Source of the DNA: Ephydatia muelleri
Lineage: Eukaryota; Porifera; Demospongiae; Spongillida; Spongillidae
Direction: 5' to 3'
Length of the DNA stretch: 64,000 nt
Assembly (NCBI GenBank): GCA_013339895.1
Contig: JABACO010000019.1
Span: 62,001 to 126,000 of the forward strand
Below are positions 46,801 through 59,095 of the stretch, in pieces; the stretch's first letter is position 1; each line of letters opens with the position of its first letter. Under the pieces are notes generated by a model, which was not told the DNA's origin, searched no databases, and worked only from the letters and a program-made list of their open reading frames with translations. The position numbers and the translations under genes are program-made.

Positions 46801-47584
46801 TAATGTGTGATAAATACTTTCTAATTTTATTGTTATGCTATAACATGATAACTTATGGAGGTTTTATAAATGCAAATTATTACAATTGATTTGATTTTTA
46901 TTAGGAAATGAAACTTAAAAATGGTAACTTGAAATTAATCCTTGTACTACTTATACATAATTATTCAAATTAATTATCTCTAACCGAATAACTTTGATAA
47001 TAGAGGGCTTTGAATATATTGATTTATGAGGGTTTTGATATAATTACTTATCCCTTACAACGTTCTACTAACTACATGTAATGCAATGTATATGCATGCA
47101 AAAGAAATCAAGTGTTTAATTAAGTTGAGTCACATTGACTTAAAACCTTTGCCTTCAATTGCGAACACCTACATGTAGTATGTATGCATTCCTATTTTGA
47201 TACACTAATAACAAATTTTTTTACTGACTGAAATTTTATAAACTTAACAGGCAGGACATTCAGTAATTTAGTAGTTAGTTATGTCATTATGATTCATATG
47301 AAACACAGTTAATAGTCCATCTTATACAAACGTAGACAAACATAAAATTTTATCCAGCTGAGCCATTCGGATCAATGGCAAAGTCAGGTGCATTTGTTGT
47401 AAGGCACTGAATTTTTACTCAGCCATACACTTCAAGCAAGTGCTATGTTTCTATTGGTTGTACTGGGTCTGTTTAGAATACATGCTTTAGGTTCCTTTTC
47501 ATGGCAGTGATCCCAAGTAGTATTGACTAATAATGATAACATGTCGTCATCTCTGAGGGTCTTGGCCTTCCATCTCCAACCTTT
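46801..47584. other. AT-rich spacer, duplicated in part near 53500-53650
   Basis: No gene is seen. Blocks such as TGTATGCATTCCTATTTTGA recur near 53616, showing that this flank belongs to the tandem segmental duplication. Confidence 0.55.
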
Positions 47585-48060
47585 GGTCATTAGGAGGTAC
47601 ATGTGAAGAGGGGAAGTGGATATGGAGAGGGGAGTGAGTGAGGAGAGATGGGTGTAATGTGAAAGAGAGGTGAGGAATGAGGTGGTGAGGAGAAGGGGTG
47701 AATGAGGGAGGGAGCTGGATGTGGAGATAGGGATGGTGTGAGAAGTGGAGGTGAGTGGAGGAGAGGGTGTGGAGAGTGGAGGTAAGTGGGGAAGGTGGGT
47801 GAGAAGAGGGGACATGAGTGTGTCAGTGTGGAGAGGGAAGAAGGGAGCTCAGGTGAGTAGAAGTGAGGGAAGGCAGAGAGTCCTGGGAATTTGACATGGA
47901 GAGCAAAGGTGAGTGGGGAGAAAGGAACTGAGTGTTGGAGAGAGGTGAGTTGAGAAGGGAAGACGAAAGTGAGGAGAGAGAAAAGGTGAATGAGGAGAGA
48001 ATGAAAGTGGGCATGGTATGGAGAGGAGGTGAATGAGTGACAATGGAGATGGGAGGTATG
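47585..48060. repeat. GA-rich repeat field
   Basis: Irregular GGTGAGTGAGGAGAG-type units. A related, partly inverted field lies at 53640-54550. Confidence 0.8.
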
Positions 48061-48239
48061 TTGTATATCGGGTTACAACTCTAACACATTTCAAGCACAG
48101 GTATCGTTCCCCAAAGTTCTTCAAAGCTTCTTCGCGAGTCCAACCCAATATTCACCAAAGACTGAGTACTGACCTGCGATAAAGTGTTCCAAGAAGCTTT
48201 CTCTACAAAGCTTGCAGTGATTTATCACTTGTGATCAAT

Positions 48240-48560
48240 GCAAGGTCTTTACATTTACACCATTCCTCTTCACACCACCTCCTAAATCTAATCTGATACA
48301 CCTTAGCTCTCCACATCCACCTCCCTGCATCTTCTCACCCTCCTTCCATCACTTGCCTCCCCTCTCCACCTTCCCTCACGTACTTCCTCCACTCCCCTCC
48401 CCTCTCCTCATCCCAGCATGTCCTCCCCTCTCCACACTGATATCACCCACCCTTTTCCTCACACACCTCCTACCCACCCATACCACTTCTTCTTTCTCAT
48501 CTCTCGCTTCCTCTCTAATTTTTCATCTCCCTCCCTTCTCTGTGTTACCATCACCATTAG
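48240..48560. repeat. CT-rich repeat field
   Basis: This is a counterpart of the GA-rich field in inverse orientation. The sequence between them (48060-48240, with GTTACAACTCTAACACATTTC) recurs inverted near 53945-54090. Confidence 0.75.
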
Positions 48561-48584
48561 AACAGTACCATGCTCTACATATTC

Positions 48585-48760
48585 TTGCCTCATGGTGAAC
48601 TATGACAATGTTTGAAATCCATCTTCAGTAAGATCGTTGTTTGCGACTGCACAATTACAATTAGTGCAACAATAATCTTAAATGGACTCAAGAATCTCTT
48701 CCAGTGAACCTAGGAATCAGGAATGCCACTCAGCTTGTGGCTTCTGCCTTTTTGGCTTCA
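48585..48760 (+). repeat. Dispersed module, copy 1 of 3
   Basis: Shares TTCTTGCCTCATGGTGAACT, CATCTTCAGTA and GGCTTCTGCCTTTTTGG with 50527-50690 and 54917-55085. It always follows a CT-rich field. Confidence 0.85.
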
Positions 48761-48950
48761 GCTATTGGGTCGAGCAATAGAGGCTGATGGGGGAGCTTCC
48801 AGTAATCCACCATACCCCCATTCTGGTGGGTGGGGTACTCTCCTCCCGCACCTTTCCTCCTCTAAGTCATTGGCTCCCCTACCCTACCAAAATATCCTGG
48901 CTCCACTGGGGAATAGTCTTGTTCTAGAAGTAACGATTATCGCTGGTAAA

Positions 48951-48984
48951 CAGTATAATCTTACACATGCGTAAGATTATACTG
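48951..48984. repeat. Perfect 14-bp hairpin
   Basis: CAGTATAATCTTAC and its exact complement flank the 6-base loop ACATGC. Confidence 0.8.
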
Positions 48985-49015
48985 CTATGGTCATGTGGGT
49001 CTGGGATGGGACTAG

Positions 49016-49735
49016 TTGGGGGGAGGAGGAGGAAGGGCCAAGGGAGTGAGAGAGGGAGGAGAAGGGAAGGAGAGGGACAAGGAGAGTGAGAGAGGGAGAG
49101 AGGGGGAGTGAGAGAGGGGAGGGGGATGAGAGAGGGGAGAGGGGGAGTGAGAGGGAGGGGGAGTGAGAGAGGGAAGGGGGGAGTTGCGTGAGAGAGGGAG
49201 AGGGGGGTGAGAGAGGGAGAGGGGGGGTGAGAGGGGCGGGAGAGAGAGAGAGGGGAGGAGGAGAGGAGTGAGAGGGAAGTGAGAGAGGGACAGGAGGAGT
49301 GAGAGAGGAGGGGGGTGAGAGGGAGAGGGGGAGTGATAGAGGGAGAGGGGAGTGGGAGAGGGAGAGGTGGAGTGAGAGAGGGAGGGGAGTGAGAGGGAAA
49401 GGGGGAGTGATAGAGGAGAGGGGAGTGAGAGAGGGAGAGGGGAGTGAGAGAGGGAGAGGGGGGAGTGAGAGAGGGAGAGGGGAGGGAGAGAGGAGTGAGA
49501 GAGGAAGGAGGAGGAGAGAGGGAGGGGAGGGGGAGTGAGAGAGGAAAGGAGGAGTGAGAGAGGGGGAGGAGGGTGAGAGAGGGGGAGGGGAGTGAGAGGG
49601 AGAGGGAGGTGAGAAAGGAAGAGGGGACTGAGAGAGGGATGAGACAGGGGGAGTGAGAGAGGAGGGGGCAGGGGAGTGAGAGAGGGAGGGACAGGGGGAG
49701 TGAGAGATGGAGGGACAGAGGGAGTGATAGAGGGG
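49016..49735. repeat. GA-rich repeat field (GAGAGGGAG units)
   Basis: About 720 bases of strand-asymmetric purine repeat. Frames of 249-305 codons on the minus strand are Ser/Pro/Leu low-complexity artefacts. Confidence 0.92.
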
Positions 49736-50189
49736 CAAGTCAGTGGCTGCTGGCTGGCCACAGGTCAGTTGGGTATAGGATGTTACCTGGGCACTAGTGC
49801 ACTGAGTGGCTATTGTAGCAAAGAGTGTGTGTGGGAGGGGCTCACATGATGATAAGATTACCTTGGCTTGTGTACTGTATACTGGGTTGTTCAATATTAA
49901 TATTGACTATACCAGACTGCACTACACACAGTCTATAGCTACATGTATGGTCATGGTTGAGGTTACTTCCTGCCTCCATCTTAACACACAGATGGGCCCT
50001 TCAGAAAGCCTTGGCTTGAGTATCCCGCAGCTTATTGTGGCAGGTGATGATATCACCACCACGCCTGCAGGTGAGTGTGTGATGGCCATGGGGATCATGC
50101 ACACTCCCTGGACACATGGCACATGTCAAACCACCAGAGGTGTCAAGGCCCAACCACCACTTGAACTACCCTGACACTCCGTAGCTCTC
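49736..50189. other. Short unique spacer
   Basis: A frame of 122 codons at 49806-50174 overlaps it but has no recognised feature. Nothing is assigned. Confidence 0.4.
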
Positions 50190-50520
50190 ACATCCACCTG
50201 GACCCCTGTTCTCACTCACCTTCCCTCACTTACCTCCCCTCTCCACCCTCCCACACTCCTTTCCTCACATACCTCCCCCAATCACCTCCCCTCTCCTACC
50301 CCAGTTGTCTTCTCCCATCCCCATACCGACATCCTCATCCACTTTCCCTCACCCATCTCCCTTCTCACTCAACTTCCCCTCTCCTCGCACATCTCCTCAC
50401 CACTCACTTCAGTCTCCTCCTTCATGCCCCCACACGTCACCCACCCACTTCTCCTGTCTCCTCTATCGCTTACTGTCTCTTTTCTCACCCGCCTCCTCTC
50501 TCTCTGATTTACTCCCTTAG
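50190..50520. repeat. CT-rich repeat field, duplicated at 54553-54890
   Basis: The order of blocks (CACATCCACCTGG, TTCTCACTCACCTTCCCTCA, CACTTCAGTCTCCTCC) is the same in both places, showing a direct segmental duplication. Confidence 0.8.
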
Positions 50521-50526
50521 AACATA

Positions 50527-50690
50527 TTCTTGCCTCATGGTGAACTCGGCAATGTTTGAAATCCATCTTCAGTAAGATCATTGTTTGTGACCTTCACAAT
50601 TATATTTCAAGAACCTCTTCCAGTGAAGCTTGGTAGCCTAGGAATCAGGTGTGCCACTCAGCTTGTGGCTTCTGCCTTTTTGGAATCTAA
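50527..50690 (+). repeat. Dispersed module, copy 2 of 3
   Basis: See 48585-48760. This copy continues into GGAATCTAATGTTGGTT, shared with copy 3. Confidence 0.85.
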
Positions 50691-50838
50691 TGTTGGTTAG
50701 TTTCCTGGCCCTTCTCAGCTACCTCTAGTAATGCTTTCGTTACTGTATACATTTGGTAGGTCTGGGAGAAGCTTGCCCAGAGAGGTGCACGTCTATTCCT
50801 ATCTGAAGGCAATAACATGCACTTCTTTGCCACGCCCA

Positions 50839-50944
50839 TCAATGTTTCAATATAATGTATCATACTAAATCTAACATTGACACATCAGACATCATCACTC
50901 ATGTGTCAATAGTAGATTTAGTATGATACATTTAAAAACATTGA
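50839..50944. repeat. Long imperfect hairpin, MITE-like
   Basis: The arms 50854-50885 and 50901-50932 pair along AATGTATCATACTAAATCTA and ATTGACACAT with one short bulge. The outer TCAATGTTT/AAACATTGA extends the stem. Confidence 0.8.
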
Positions 50945-52229
50945 GGGCAGCCAGAAACATGGTAAAGAAACATGCATGCTGTTATTTTCTAACTGTACAT
51001 GTGCCCCCTGTGTCGTTCCCAATAAGTTGTAGCAATGATTCTCTGACGTCCTTTTTTCTTTGACTTCTAATCTCCTCTTCTTTGTTTACAACATTCTGTC
51101 GAATCTCTGCAGATCCTGTACACGCTTCCTCTTCAAAGGACTTTTGATGTAGAAGGAACATAACCAGGGGATGCTGCTGTTCACTGGCTGAAAGCAAAGT
51201 GCAAGACTGTAATTGGGCGTAGTCAGACAGTTTCATTAAAGTATAACCTTTTTTGTATGCATTTATTATGCACAGTTCACTGCAGACACTAACTGAAGAT
51301 GGCTTATATTACACTTCATCAGTTAATGAGATTACAAAGATGTATTTATGTGTGGCTGATGGCTGTTCTTGCTGGTGTGTTCATGCCTCTACTGTAAACA
51401 GAGCTAAATTATTTTCTAAGACAGACATGCTGTATCCTTGTGGTGTCCCTGATGACCTGCACCACCTCACTGGTCTGTGAAAGAGCATTTGTTTGGCTGA
51501 ACAATCCCTCTAATTGCTGTTAGGTCGCACAGAACTATGGTGACGCACAGTAAATCTGCGCCAGCATTCTTCTCAGAGAATTTTGAGCCTCTGCTGCCTT
51601 TGCTACGGGAATGCTACCTGAATCCAGGACATAACAGCAATAAATGCACTGCACTTTACTGTCCTTTGTCCAGCATTCTGTGATATGTGCAGATTACAAT
51701 TGTTAGCATTGATGTGCTATAGTATGTCATTTGAAACAATTGCTTATTCGTAATATGCCAGTAAGTATGTCAACAAACTGGATGCAGTGCAACATTGCCA
51801 GTACCATGCGACAGAACTGGCTTTGAATGGCCAGCGCAGATGGGACAGCTCTGACCTTTATTAAGCGAGCATGCTGTACAGTGTTATCACTAGACGCAAA
51901 GACTGATAGTAGAATATAAACTTGTAGATACTTTTTCTTTCTCAATGCGCGCATTTTCAAGGATTCTTATAGCAACAACACTCTAGTCCCTGCTTCGCCG
52001 CGCGCGCCAAAGATAGGTATACTTTTACAAATGACGGATTGAGACGTACATTCATAGTTCGTTCCATTTTTGCGCTCAGCTATTATAGACCCCGTGCAAT
52101 TTTGAGTTGGGCGTGTCGTAGGAACAAAGAATTGGTAAAAACGACTTTTGTTGCAACCAACTGACTGTTTTTGCTACTCAAACTTGCGAATAACACTAAT
52201 TGCGTCACTTCGTCCGCCTGTACTGTCGT
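50945..52229. other. Region without a supported gene
   Basis: Short frames on both strands (for example 50982-51236 minus, 51253-51480 plus) show no recognised family. The last part should hold the promoter of the membrane protein gene copy 2. Confidence 0.4.
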
Positions 52230-53176
52230 ATGACAACTCTTACCTTACGTTGTTTCCCGCGCTTACAGTACGGTAAGTACATGTATTCTAGTACATGTAA
52301 ACCGCTTTGCCTTGAAATTGTAGTTTATCACCAGATGGTCGAGACGGCGTGCGTACATGCCTATACCAAACGGTCAGAAGTCTTCTGCCAGCGCTTGTGG
52401 AATTTCGCCTAGTAGAAGCCTTACTCCATGTCGCAACATGGCTCATCGTGATCACGAGCTCATCGGCGTGCATATGGCTACAAGCGAACCTACTGTGGCA
52501 TACGAAGTTGGGGTTGCGATCCCCTAGTTATTGGATGGTAGCAGTCGGGTTACTCGTGGCGGGACTACTGTCCGCTGGCACGTTCTCCATCATCGTCACC
52601 AAGGCGACAGTCACAGTCGACCAGCTAGAGATGGGTGCTGTTTTAAATATCCTCGTCGAGTTGAAAGCCGTGATTCTTAGGTTTGAAAGTGTGTTTTCAG
52701 GTAAGTAAATGACATCACGTCAACACCATACATACATATATAAAATACCCACCCTTTTCTCCTCCTGGTCTTCAGCTATATTCACAGCTATCGTTGCTCC
52801 AATGTGTTGGGCAGGTCAGCTGGACCTGAAACAAAAGAAGTCCCTCACAAACCTGCTCTTGTGGCACATTCTCCTCTTTCTTCATTGGAACATCTTAATA
52901 CCAACCTTCTTCAGCAATGCAGCAGTCCATGTGTACTGGTTTGAGTCTCTCTTGCAATTGGCAAGCTTCGTGTATCAAGTAATTGTGATCGTATGGCTGT
53001 TCCTATTGGTCGCATATGCCAGTACATTCCATGCACAGGAGGAGCAGGGTATCCTTGACTCCAGTGAGCTGGTGAGGCACAGGATCACCATCCCAGCTTA
53101 CCCTAAGACATCACCGCTGGCCATAGCAGGGGGATATCACCCTTTACCCCCTCAGCCGGGGCAAGAAATGGTGTGA
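52230..53176 (+). CDS. Multipass membrane protein, copy 2, about 269 aa, three exons
   Basis: The exons are 52230-52272, 52335-52700 and 52776-53176, with the same phases as copy 1. The second and third exons are almost identical to copy 1 over long stretches. After SLL this copy lacks a block of about 37 residues containing the first hydrophobic segment (AALFSAGWMLFV... in copy 1), so it has one membrane helix fewer and probably altered topology. The C-terminal tail (YHPLPPQPGQEMV) is kept. Function unknown. Confidence 0.7.
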
Positions 53177-53265
53177 CACACCGAAGCTTGCAACTCCTGT
53201 TCTGTTTACTCCACTGCTTTCGACTCCTCCTACTGATACTACAGGTACTGCCTTAAGCATCTTCT

Positions 53266-53475
53266 GCTGCTATATGTATCCACTTCTGACTATCTTGTTA
53301 AGCTACTGCTATGTGTATTCACTTCTGTTAAGGTGCTGCTATGTGTATTCACTTCTGTTAAGGTGCTGCTATGTGCATTCACTTCTGTTAAGGTGCTGCT
53401 ATGTGCATTCACTTCTGTTAAGGTGCTGCTATGTGTATTCACTTCTGTTAAGGTGCTGCTATGTGCATTCACTTC
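53266..53475. repeat. 30-bp minisatellite, about 7 copies
   Basis: The unit is CTGCTATGTGTATTCACTTC plus TGTTAAGGTG. It lies in the 3-prime flank of the membrane protein gene copy 2. Copy 1 has only a single related segment near 46600-46640. Confidence 0.92.
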
Positions 53476-53639
53476 TGACTATGTTGTCACATGACACAGT
53501 ATATTAAGATCAAGCTCTTATCCCTTCCAACAATCTAAATTGTATTTGCCTAACTTATGTATTGTATTTACATGTAAAAGAAATCAAGTGCTTAATTAAT
53601 TGACTTAAAACCTGGTATGTATGCATTCCTATTTTGATG

Positions 53640-54900
53640 CACTAATAACAGAAGTGGGTGTATAGGGATGTGAGGGATGAAAAAGGAGAAGTGGGTGGGT
53701 GAGGAGATGTGTGAGGAAAGGGGAAAGGGGAGGTGAGTGATATCAGTGTGGAGAGGGGAGGACAGCTGGGATGAGGAGAGGGGAGGGGAGTGGAGGAGGT
53801 AAGTGAGGGAAGGAGTGAGGGAAGGTGGAGAGGGAGGCAAGTGAGGGAAGGAGGGTGAGAAGATGCAGGGCGGTAGATACTGAGAGCTAAGGCGTATCAG
53901 GTTAGATTTAAGAGGTGGAGGTGTAATTATACGGACCTTGCATTGATCACATGTAATAAATCACTGCAAGCTTTGTAGAAAAAAGACAAAGAAAGCTTCT
54001 CTGAACACTTTCATCGCATGTCAGTAGGGATGGACTCTTGAAGAAGCTTTGGGGAAGGATACCTGTGCTTGAAATGTGTTAGAGTTGTAACCCAATATGC
54101 AACTTACCTTCCATCTCCATTGTCACCTCCTCTCTATACCACACCCTCATTCACCTTCCCTCTCTCCTCACTTCCGTCCTCCCTTCTCAACTCACCTCTC
54201 TTCAACACTTAGCTCCTTTCTACCCACTCACCTTTGCTCTCCACGTCAATATCCCCTCTCTGCCTTCCCTCGCTTCTCACCTGAGCTCCCTTCTTCCCTC
54301 TCCACACTGACACACTCGCATCCACTCTTCTCACCTATCCTCCCCACTTACCTCCTCACTCATCTGGAACCGTGTCTAGCACCCATCCCTATCTCCACAT
54401 CCACCTCCCTCACTCATCTCTTTTTCCTCACCACCTCATCTCTCCCATCCATGTACCTCTCATCTCCCCTCTCCACATCATCCCCACCTCTCCTCACTCA
54501 CTCCCCCACCTCCCCTCTTCACATGTACCTCCTAAACTACTCTGACACTCTGTAGCTCTTACATCCACCTGGAGCCCTGTTCTCACTCACCTTCCCTCAC
54601 TTACCTCCCCTCTCCACCCTCCCGCACTCCTTTCCTCACTTATCCTTCCCCCACTCACCTCCCCTCTCCTACCCCAGCTGTCTTCTCCCATCTCCACACA
54701 GATATCCCATCCACTTACCCTCACCTATCTCCCCTCTTCTCACTCGAATCCCCCTTGCCTTGCACATCTCCTCGCCACCCACTTCAGTCTCCTCCCTCAT
54801 GCCCCCACATGTCACACACCCACTTCTCCTGTCTCCTCCATCGCTTACTGTCTCTTTTCTCACTCACCTCCTCTCTCTCTGCTTTACTCCCTTAAACAGT
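53640..54900. repeat. GA-rich then CT-rich repeat field
   Basis: Purine-rich DNA (53640-53850) turns into pyrimidine-rich DNA (54100-54900) around a unique core that is the inverse of 48060-48240. Confidence 0.8.
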
Positions 54901-54916
54901 AACTTGCTCTACATAT

Positions 54917-55085
54917 TCTTGCCTCATGGTGAACTACGGCAATGTTTGACATCCATCTTCAGTAGATCATCATTTGCAGCCTCACAATTAGTGAAGCAAT
55001 AATGGATTCAAGAACCTCTGCCAGTGAAGCTTGGTAGCCTAGGAATCAGGAGTGCCACTCAGATTGAGCCTTCTGCCTTTTTGGA
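54917..55085 (+). repeat. Dispersed module, copy 3 of 3
   Basis: See 48585-48760. Confidence 0.85.
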
Positions 55086-55644
55086 ATCTAATGTTGGTTG
55101 TTTCCTGGCCCTTCTCGGCTATGTGGTCTACCTTCAGTTAATACCATAATGCTTTTATTGTTTAGTCTCATGGTCACATAAACAGCCTCCACCATCATCA
55201 AGCTGGGATGGTCGGAGCTCAGAATACCTCATTCTTTGAGCCGCCCGCGCAACACACGCTTCAATCTGTTCGTTGCTTGGACACTAGTGCATTATGGTTA
55301 TAAATGATCAAATTGATAAGCTGACTCTATAATTGCTTACATCATGTTGGGCTGGGTACGGGCTGACCCAGAAGGTTTGTAGTTAGTTATTGGTATCATC
55401 ATACTTATATACATTATATGCGTGTGCGCAAGACAATATATTAGTCAGTAGCAAATAGCGATCTGCACTACGGATACAGTGGATAACAAACCTCCCTCCC
55501 ATGCATTGCCTATAACACTCCGTCACCCCCCCCCCCCCCCCCACATCTACCCCTAACCCTCAAATGACACAGAATTGGTTTAGCGTCGTTGTGCATGCCT
55601 GCAAACACACACAGCCACATTGAGACACAAAGAATGGGCTGAGG
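55086..55644. other. Spacer with poly-C run
   Basis: No gene is seen. A run of C lies at 55526-55542. Confidence 0.45.
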
Positions 55645-56930
55645 TTAAATATCCAGACCCTTAGACACTTTCAAATGGCTCTCAAGGGAGTCTTTCACAT
55701 AACCATCCTTGGCTGATTTGGACTTCCAGCAGCCATGCCACTTGAAAAGTCTGTCCTTTATGCCAGTGTTGGCAGCTGCAGTGGCACCACCAGCCCGCAA
55801 ACTATGCATCAACACAGAGCTGGGTCAAAACCCAACTCGGACAATTTGTCTAACAATAGCTACCTACATCTAGTGTAACAGAGACCACCATTGTTACGTA
55901 AACGCTCCCCATCTTTGGCCTCCGCTATCCCCCGAAAGAGCTTTGTCCAAGATGAGTGGTCAACCTCGCCCATGCAAAAGTAACGCTCCATCATCCCAAC
56001 TGGGCACATCACCTGCCCAGTGCGTGCAATTACTAGGGATGTTCCATCCCGATACTGCTCTGTCTTACTGGACTCAATCTTAACCACCATGCCCTTGGCA
56101 TTAAAGGTAACATCAGCACACTTGAGCTTCACTAGCTCATCACGTCGCACAAACCCTGCAAATACCACCAGGCACACTGCCAACAACCTGACCTCCCTCA
56201 GGGATGGAGCTGACCCAGCACCCTCCACCATGGCCTTCAACATGTCAGCCGTCACTGGTTCCTTCCGAACCTTAGGCTTAGCCAATATGCGCTGCAACCC
56301 CCTCCAAGGTGGACTTTAACTAATGGTGACCCTCTCAAGGGCCGGAGCCCCCCCTCAACCCATGTACCCATGATAGCATGCACTGCCTCCTCTACTGCAG
56401 CCTTAGACTCTGGACTCACTGAGGTGCTGCATGTACAGCACCAGATGAAGCTCCTCACTGAGGTGCTGCATGTACAGCACCAGGTGAGGCTCCTGCACTT
56501 AGGTGCTGCATGTACAGCACCAGATGAGGCTCCTGCACTTAGGTGCTGCATGTACAGCACCAGATGAGGCTCCTCACTGAGGTGCTGCATGTACAGCACC
56601 AGATGAGGCTCCTCACTGAGGTGCTGCATGTACAGCACCAGATGAAGCTCCTCACTGAGGTGCTGCATGTACAGCACCAGATGAGGCTCCTCACTGAGGT
56701 GCTGCATGTACAGCACCAGATGAGGCTCCTCACTGAGGTGCTGCATGTACAGCACCAGATGAGGCTCCTCACTGAGGTGCTGCATGTACAGCACCAGATG
56801 AGGCTCCTGCACTGAGAAGCTTGGGACTCCTTGTCTTGTGTCCGCCCAGGTCTTCCATCGCTGAAATGCCCCAAGGTATTTCTTGGTGGTGCTATCTGCC
56901 CTGCTTCTCAGTACTGTTGCTGGCAGGGGT
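55645..56930 (-). pseudogene. Tyrosine recombinase (Crypton/DIRS-like), broken
   Basis: Reading on the minus strand, the SAM-like core-binding domain starts LRSRADSTTKKYLGAFQRWK (about 56920) and its next helix, EPHLVLYMQHLS, has been expanded by a minisatellite. The catalytic part has the first Arg in GFVRRDELVKL, the beta-strand Lys in SKTEQYRDG, the HxxR box in HSLRAGG (about 55810), a His in KWHGCWK, and the Tyr nucleophile in GYVKDS. Frameshifts occur after the minisatellite, at the G run near 56307, and near 55855, so it cannot be translated whole. Such recombinases are carried by Crypton and DIRS elements. The flanks show no reverse transcriptase, which leans towards Crypton (inference). 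Confidence 0.82.
56425..56815. repeat. 39-bp minisatellite within the recombinase, about 10 copies
   Basis: The unit is GAGGTGCTGCATGTACAGCA plus CCAGATGAGGCTCCTCACT. It encodes the 13-residue unit EEPHLVLYMQHLS on the minus strand. Most units are 39 bases and stay in frame, while two of 40 bases (near 56490-56545) break it. Each unit contains the dyad GGTGCTG...CAGCACC. Confidence 0.95.
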
Positions 56931-57224
56931 CAGGCCAGCCTCCTCAACTCTGGGTCCCTCTAGGTTGCCCAGTGGTGGCCATGCTCCTGTTGAGAACACA
57001 CCTGTGTTGGGGAGCAAGGAGGAAAAATAGATCAGAGACGTACCACCCCTCCAATAGCTCAGGTTGGCTTGCCAACATCCACTGATGGGATCCAACCCTC
57101 CAGGCCAACACAGTCAATCTTGGTGATTGACACAGCCATCAAGGCTTGCACACAGGCATCAGGCCCCACCCTTCTAGGCCCACATACACAGCAGCCAGTT
57201 ATCCGCTGTCGGATACCAAAATCC
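56931..57224. other. Upstream of the recombinase, no clear feature
   Basis: A minus-strand frame reading VDFGIRQRITGCCVCGPRR is open at about 57065-57230, but I cannot assign it. Confidence 0.3.
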
Positions 57225-57975
57225 ACCTGCGTGTGTGCATATGTATGTATGTGTTTTATGTGCGTGCTTGTTTGTATGGCGTGTGTGTGTGTGCATGTGT
57301 GTTGTGTGTGCTGCTTGCACCTTGAATTCTGTGTGTGTCCTTTGCATAATGTGCAGGTATTCTTCCCTGGCAACAGGTTCATTGATAGATACATGTAATG
57401 TGCAGTTAAAACATACACAATTTGTGCTATTGCTAGTTAGCAATTAGAGTTTACATGTGTTGTGTGGTGTGTGTGTGCATGTGTTGTGTGTGTGTGCTTG
57501 TGTGCGTGTGTATGTGTTTGCTTGTGTGCATATGTGTGTATGTGTTTTATGTGCGTGCTTGTGTGTGTGTGGCATGTGTGTGCATGCATGTGTGTTGTGT
57601 GTGTTTGCGTGTGTGTGTGTGTGTGTATGTGTTGTGTGGTGTGTGCATGTGTTGTGTGTGCGTGCTTGTGTGTGCGTGTGTATGTGGCATGTGTGTATGT
57701 GGCATGTGTGCATGCGTGTGTGTGCATGCGTGTTCATATGTGTGTGCATGTGTTGTGTGGTGGGTGTGCACATGTTGTGTGATGTGTGTTGCATGCGTGT
57801 GTGTGATGTGTGTGTGTGTGTTGCATGCGTGTGTGTGATGTGTGTGTGTGTGTGTGTTGCGTGTGTGTGTGTGTGTGTGTGTGTTGCATGCGTGTGTGTG
57901 TGTGGGTTGCATGCATGCATGTGTGTGTGTGTGTGTGTGAGTGTGTGTGTGTGGGTGTGTGTGAGCATGTACTGC
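57225..57975. repeat. Compound (GT)n / TGTGCATG repeat
   Basis: Imperfect GT repeats with interspersed GCATG units, interrupted by a unique patch at 57310-57450. All frames over it are artefacts. Confidence 0.9.
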
Positions 57976-58341
57976 ATTGCATGATTGCATCTAAGTGTTG
58001 TAAATAGGTGTACATGTATGTGCACACTATCATATGAACTTTTATTTTCAGGTAAATGTGATGTTTCTTGTCTGACATTCAGGAAGATATTCATGCAAGA
58101 TGAAGGCTCCACTTCCGCAGAAGGCATAAAGGAGACTGGCGTGGCCATGATCCCTACCCTATCCATTATCTTGGGGACAAACAGGACTGTCCATGCGTCC
58201 ACATCCATCCTCCACATTCTGGGCATAGCCTGGACCTTTGGGACGCTGCCACCCATTGTCTTTGCATGGCATATTCAACAGCTTCCAGGTAACAGATTGG
58301 CCCCAAACACACCAGAATCTCAAGTGTGCTAAATATTTCAC
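57976..58341. other. Unique island between GT repeats
   Basis: Open on both strands (for example plus 58090-58290, ending at a GTAACA donor-like site), so it may be an exon, but no family is recognised. Confidence 0.3.
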
Positions 58342-58381
58342 TGTGTGTGTGTGGTGTGTGTGTGTGTGTGTCTGTGTGTGT

Positions 58382-58424
<43 letters not shown>

Positions 58425-58445
58425 TGTGTGTGTGTGTCTGTGTGT

Positions 58446-58513
<68 letters not shown>
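58342..58513. repeat. (GT)n microsatellite with CT interruptions
   Basis: Nearly pure GT run with regular TCTG interruptions. Confidence 0.95.
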
Positions 58514-58514
<1 letters not shown>

Positions 58515-59095
58515 GTGAGAATTTTTGCCTTGTGTCACTTGTGTTTAGTTTGTCACCGTTAATCGGATTCCACTAGATTTTGCGAGTGATATATCTTTCT
58601 GCTATAGCACTCTTAAAATCGAGTGTAATGCATCATTCTGTTTTGCTATGCATGGTGCATGCATGGCACAACTATTGCCTGGATAAGATGCTGCCTTAGC
58701 TTCTCTCTCCTGCGCTCTATAATGGGCTTAAAAGGTGCATCATAGCGAGTTTTCAGATTCAGTGTGATTGATCTAGCTGTTGCAGAAACCAGGGTTCCAT
58801 CATTGTGAGCGTTTTGCGTGCACATCTGCATACTTTTCATTTTCTTTGTAGCTTTCGATATTACCTCATAGTAACATACGTTATATGCGCATGCGCTAGT
58901 CAATATATTTATAGTCCGGCAAACGATCTGCGCAAACACTCGTCAGGCCCGCAATGGAAATATGAGCGATTTCGTCTGACGACCGTTGTTTTGCGGTAAG
59001 CTAGTCCAAAGTAAGTACAAGGTTACTCGGCATACTAAAATGTCTACATGCAGAGAATATAATTCCGTGTTGGTAGCACTGAGACACTCACTTCG
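58514..59095. other. Intergenic, nothing assigned
   Basis: No supported gene. Confidence 0.4.

Noticed and set aside
49012..49894. Ser/Pro/Leu-rich frames of 249 and 305 codons
   Set aside because: Low-complexity translation of a GA/CT repeat field.
57444..58256. His/Thr-rich frame of 270 codons
   Set aside because: Translation of GT/CA microsatellite DNA.
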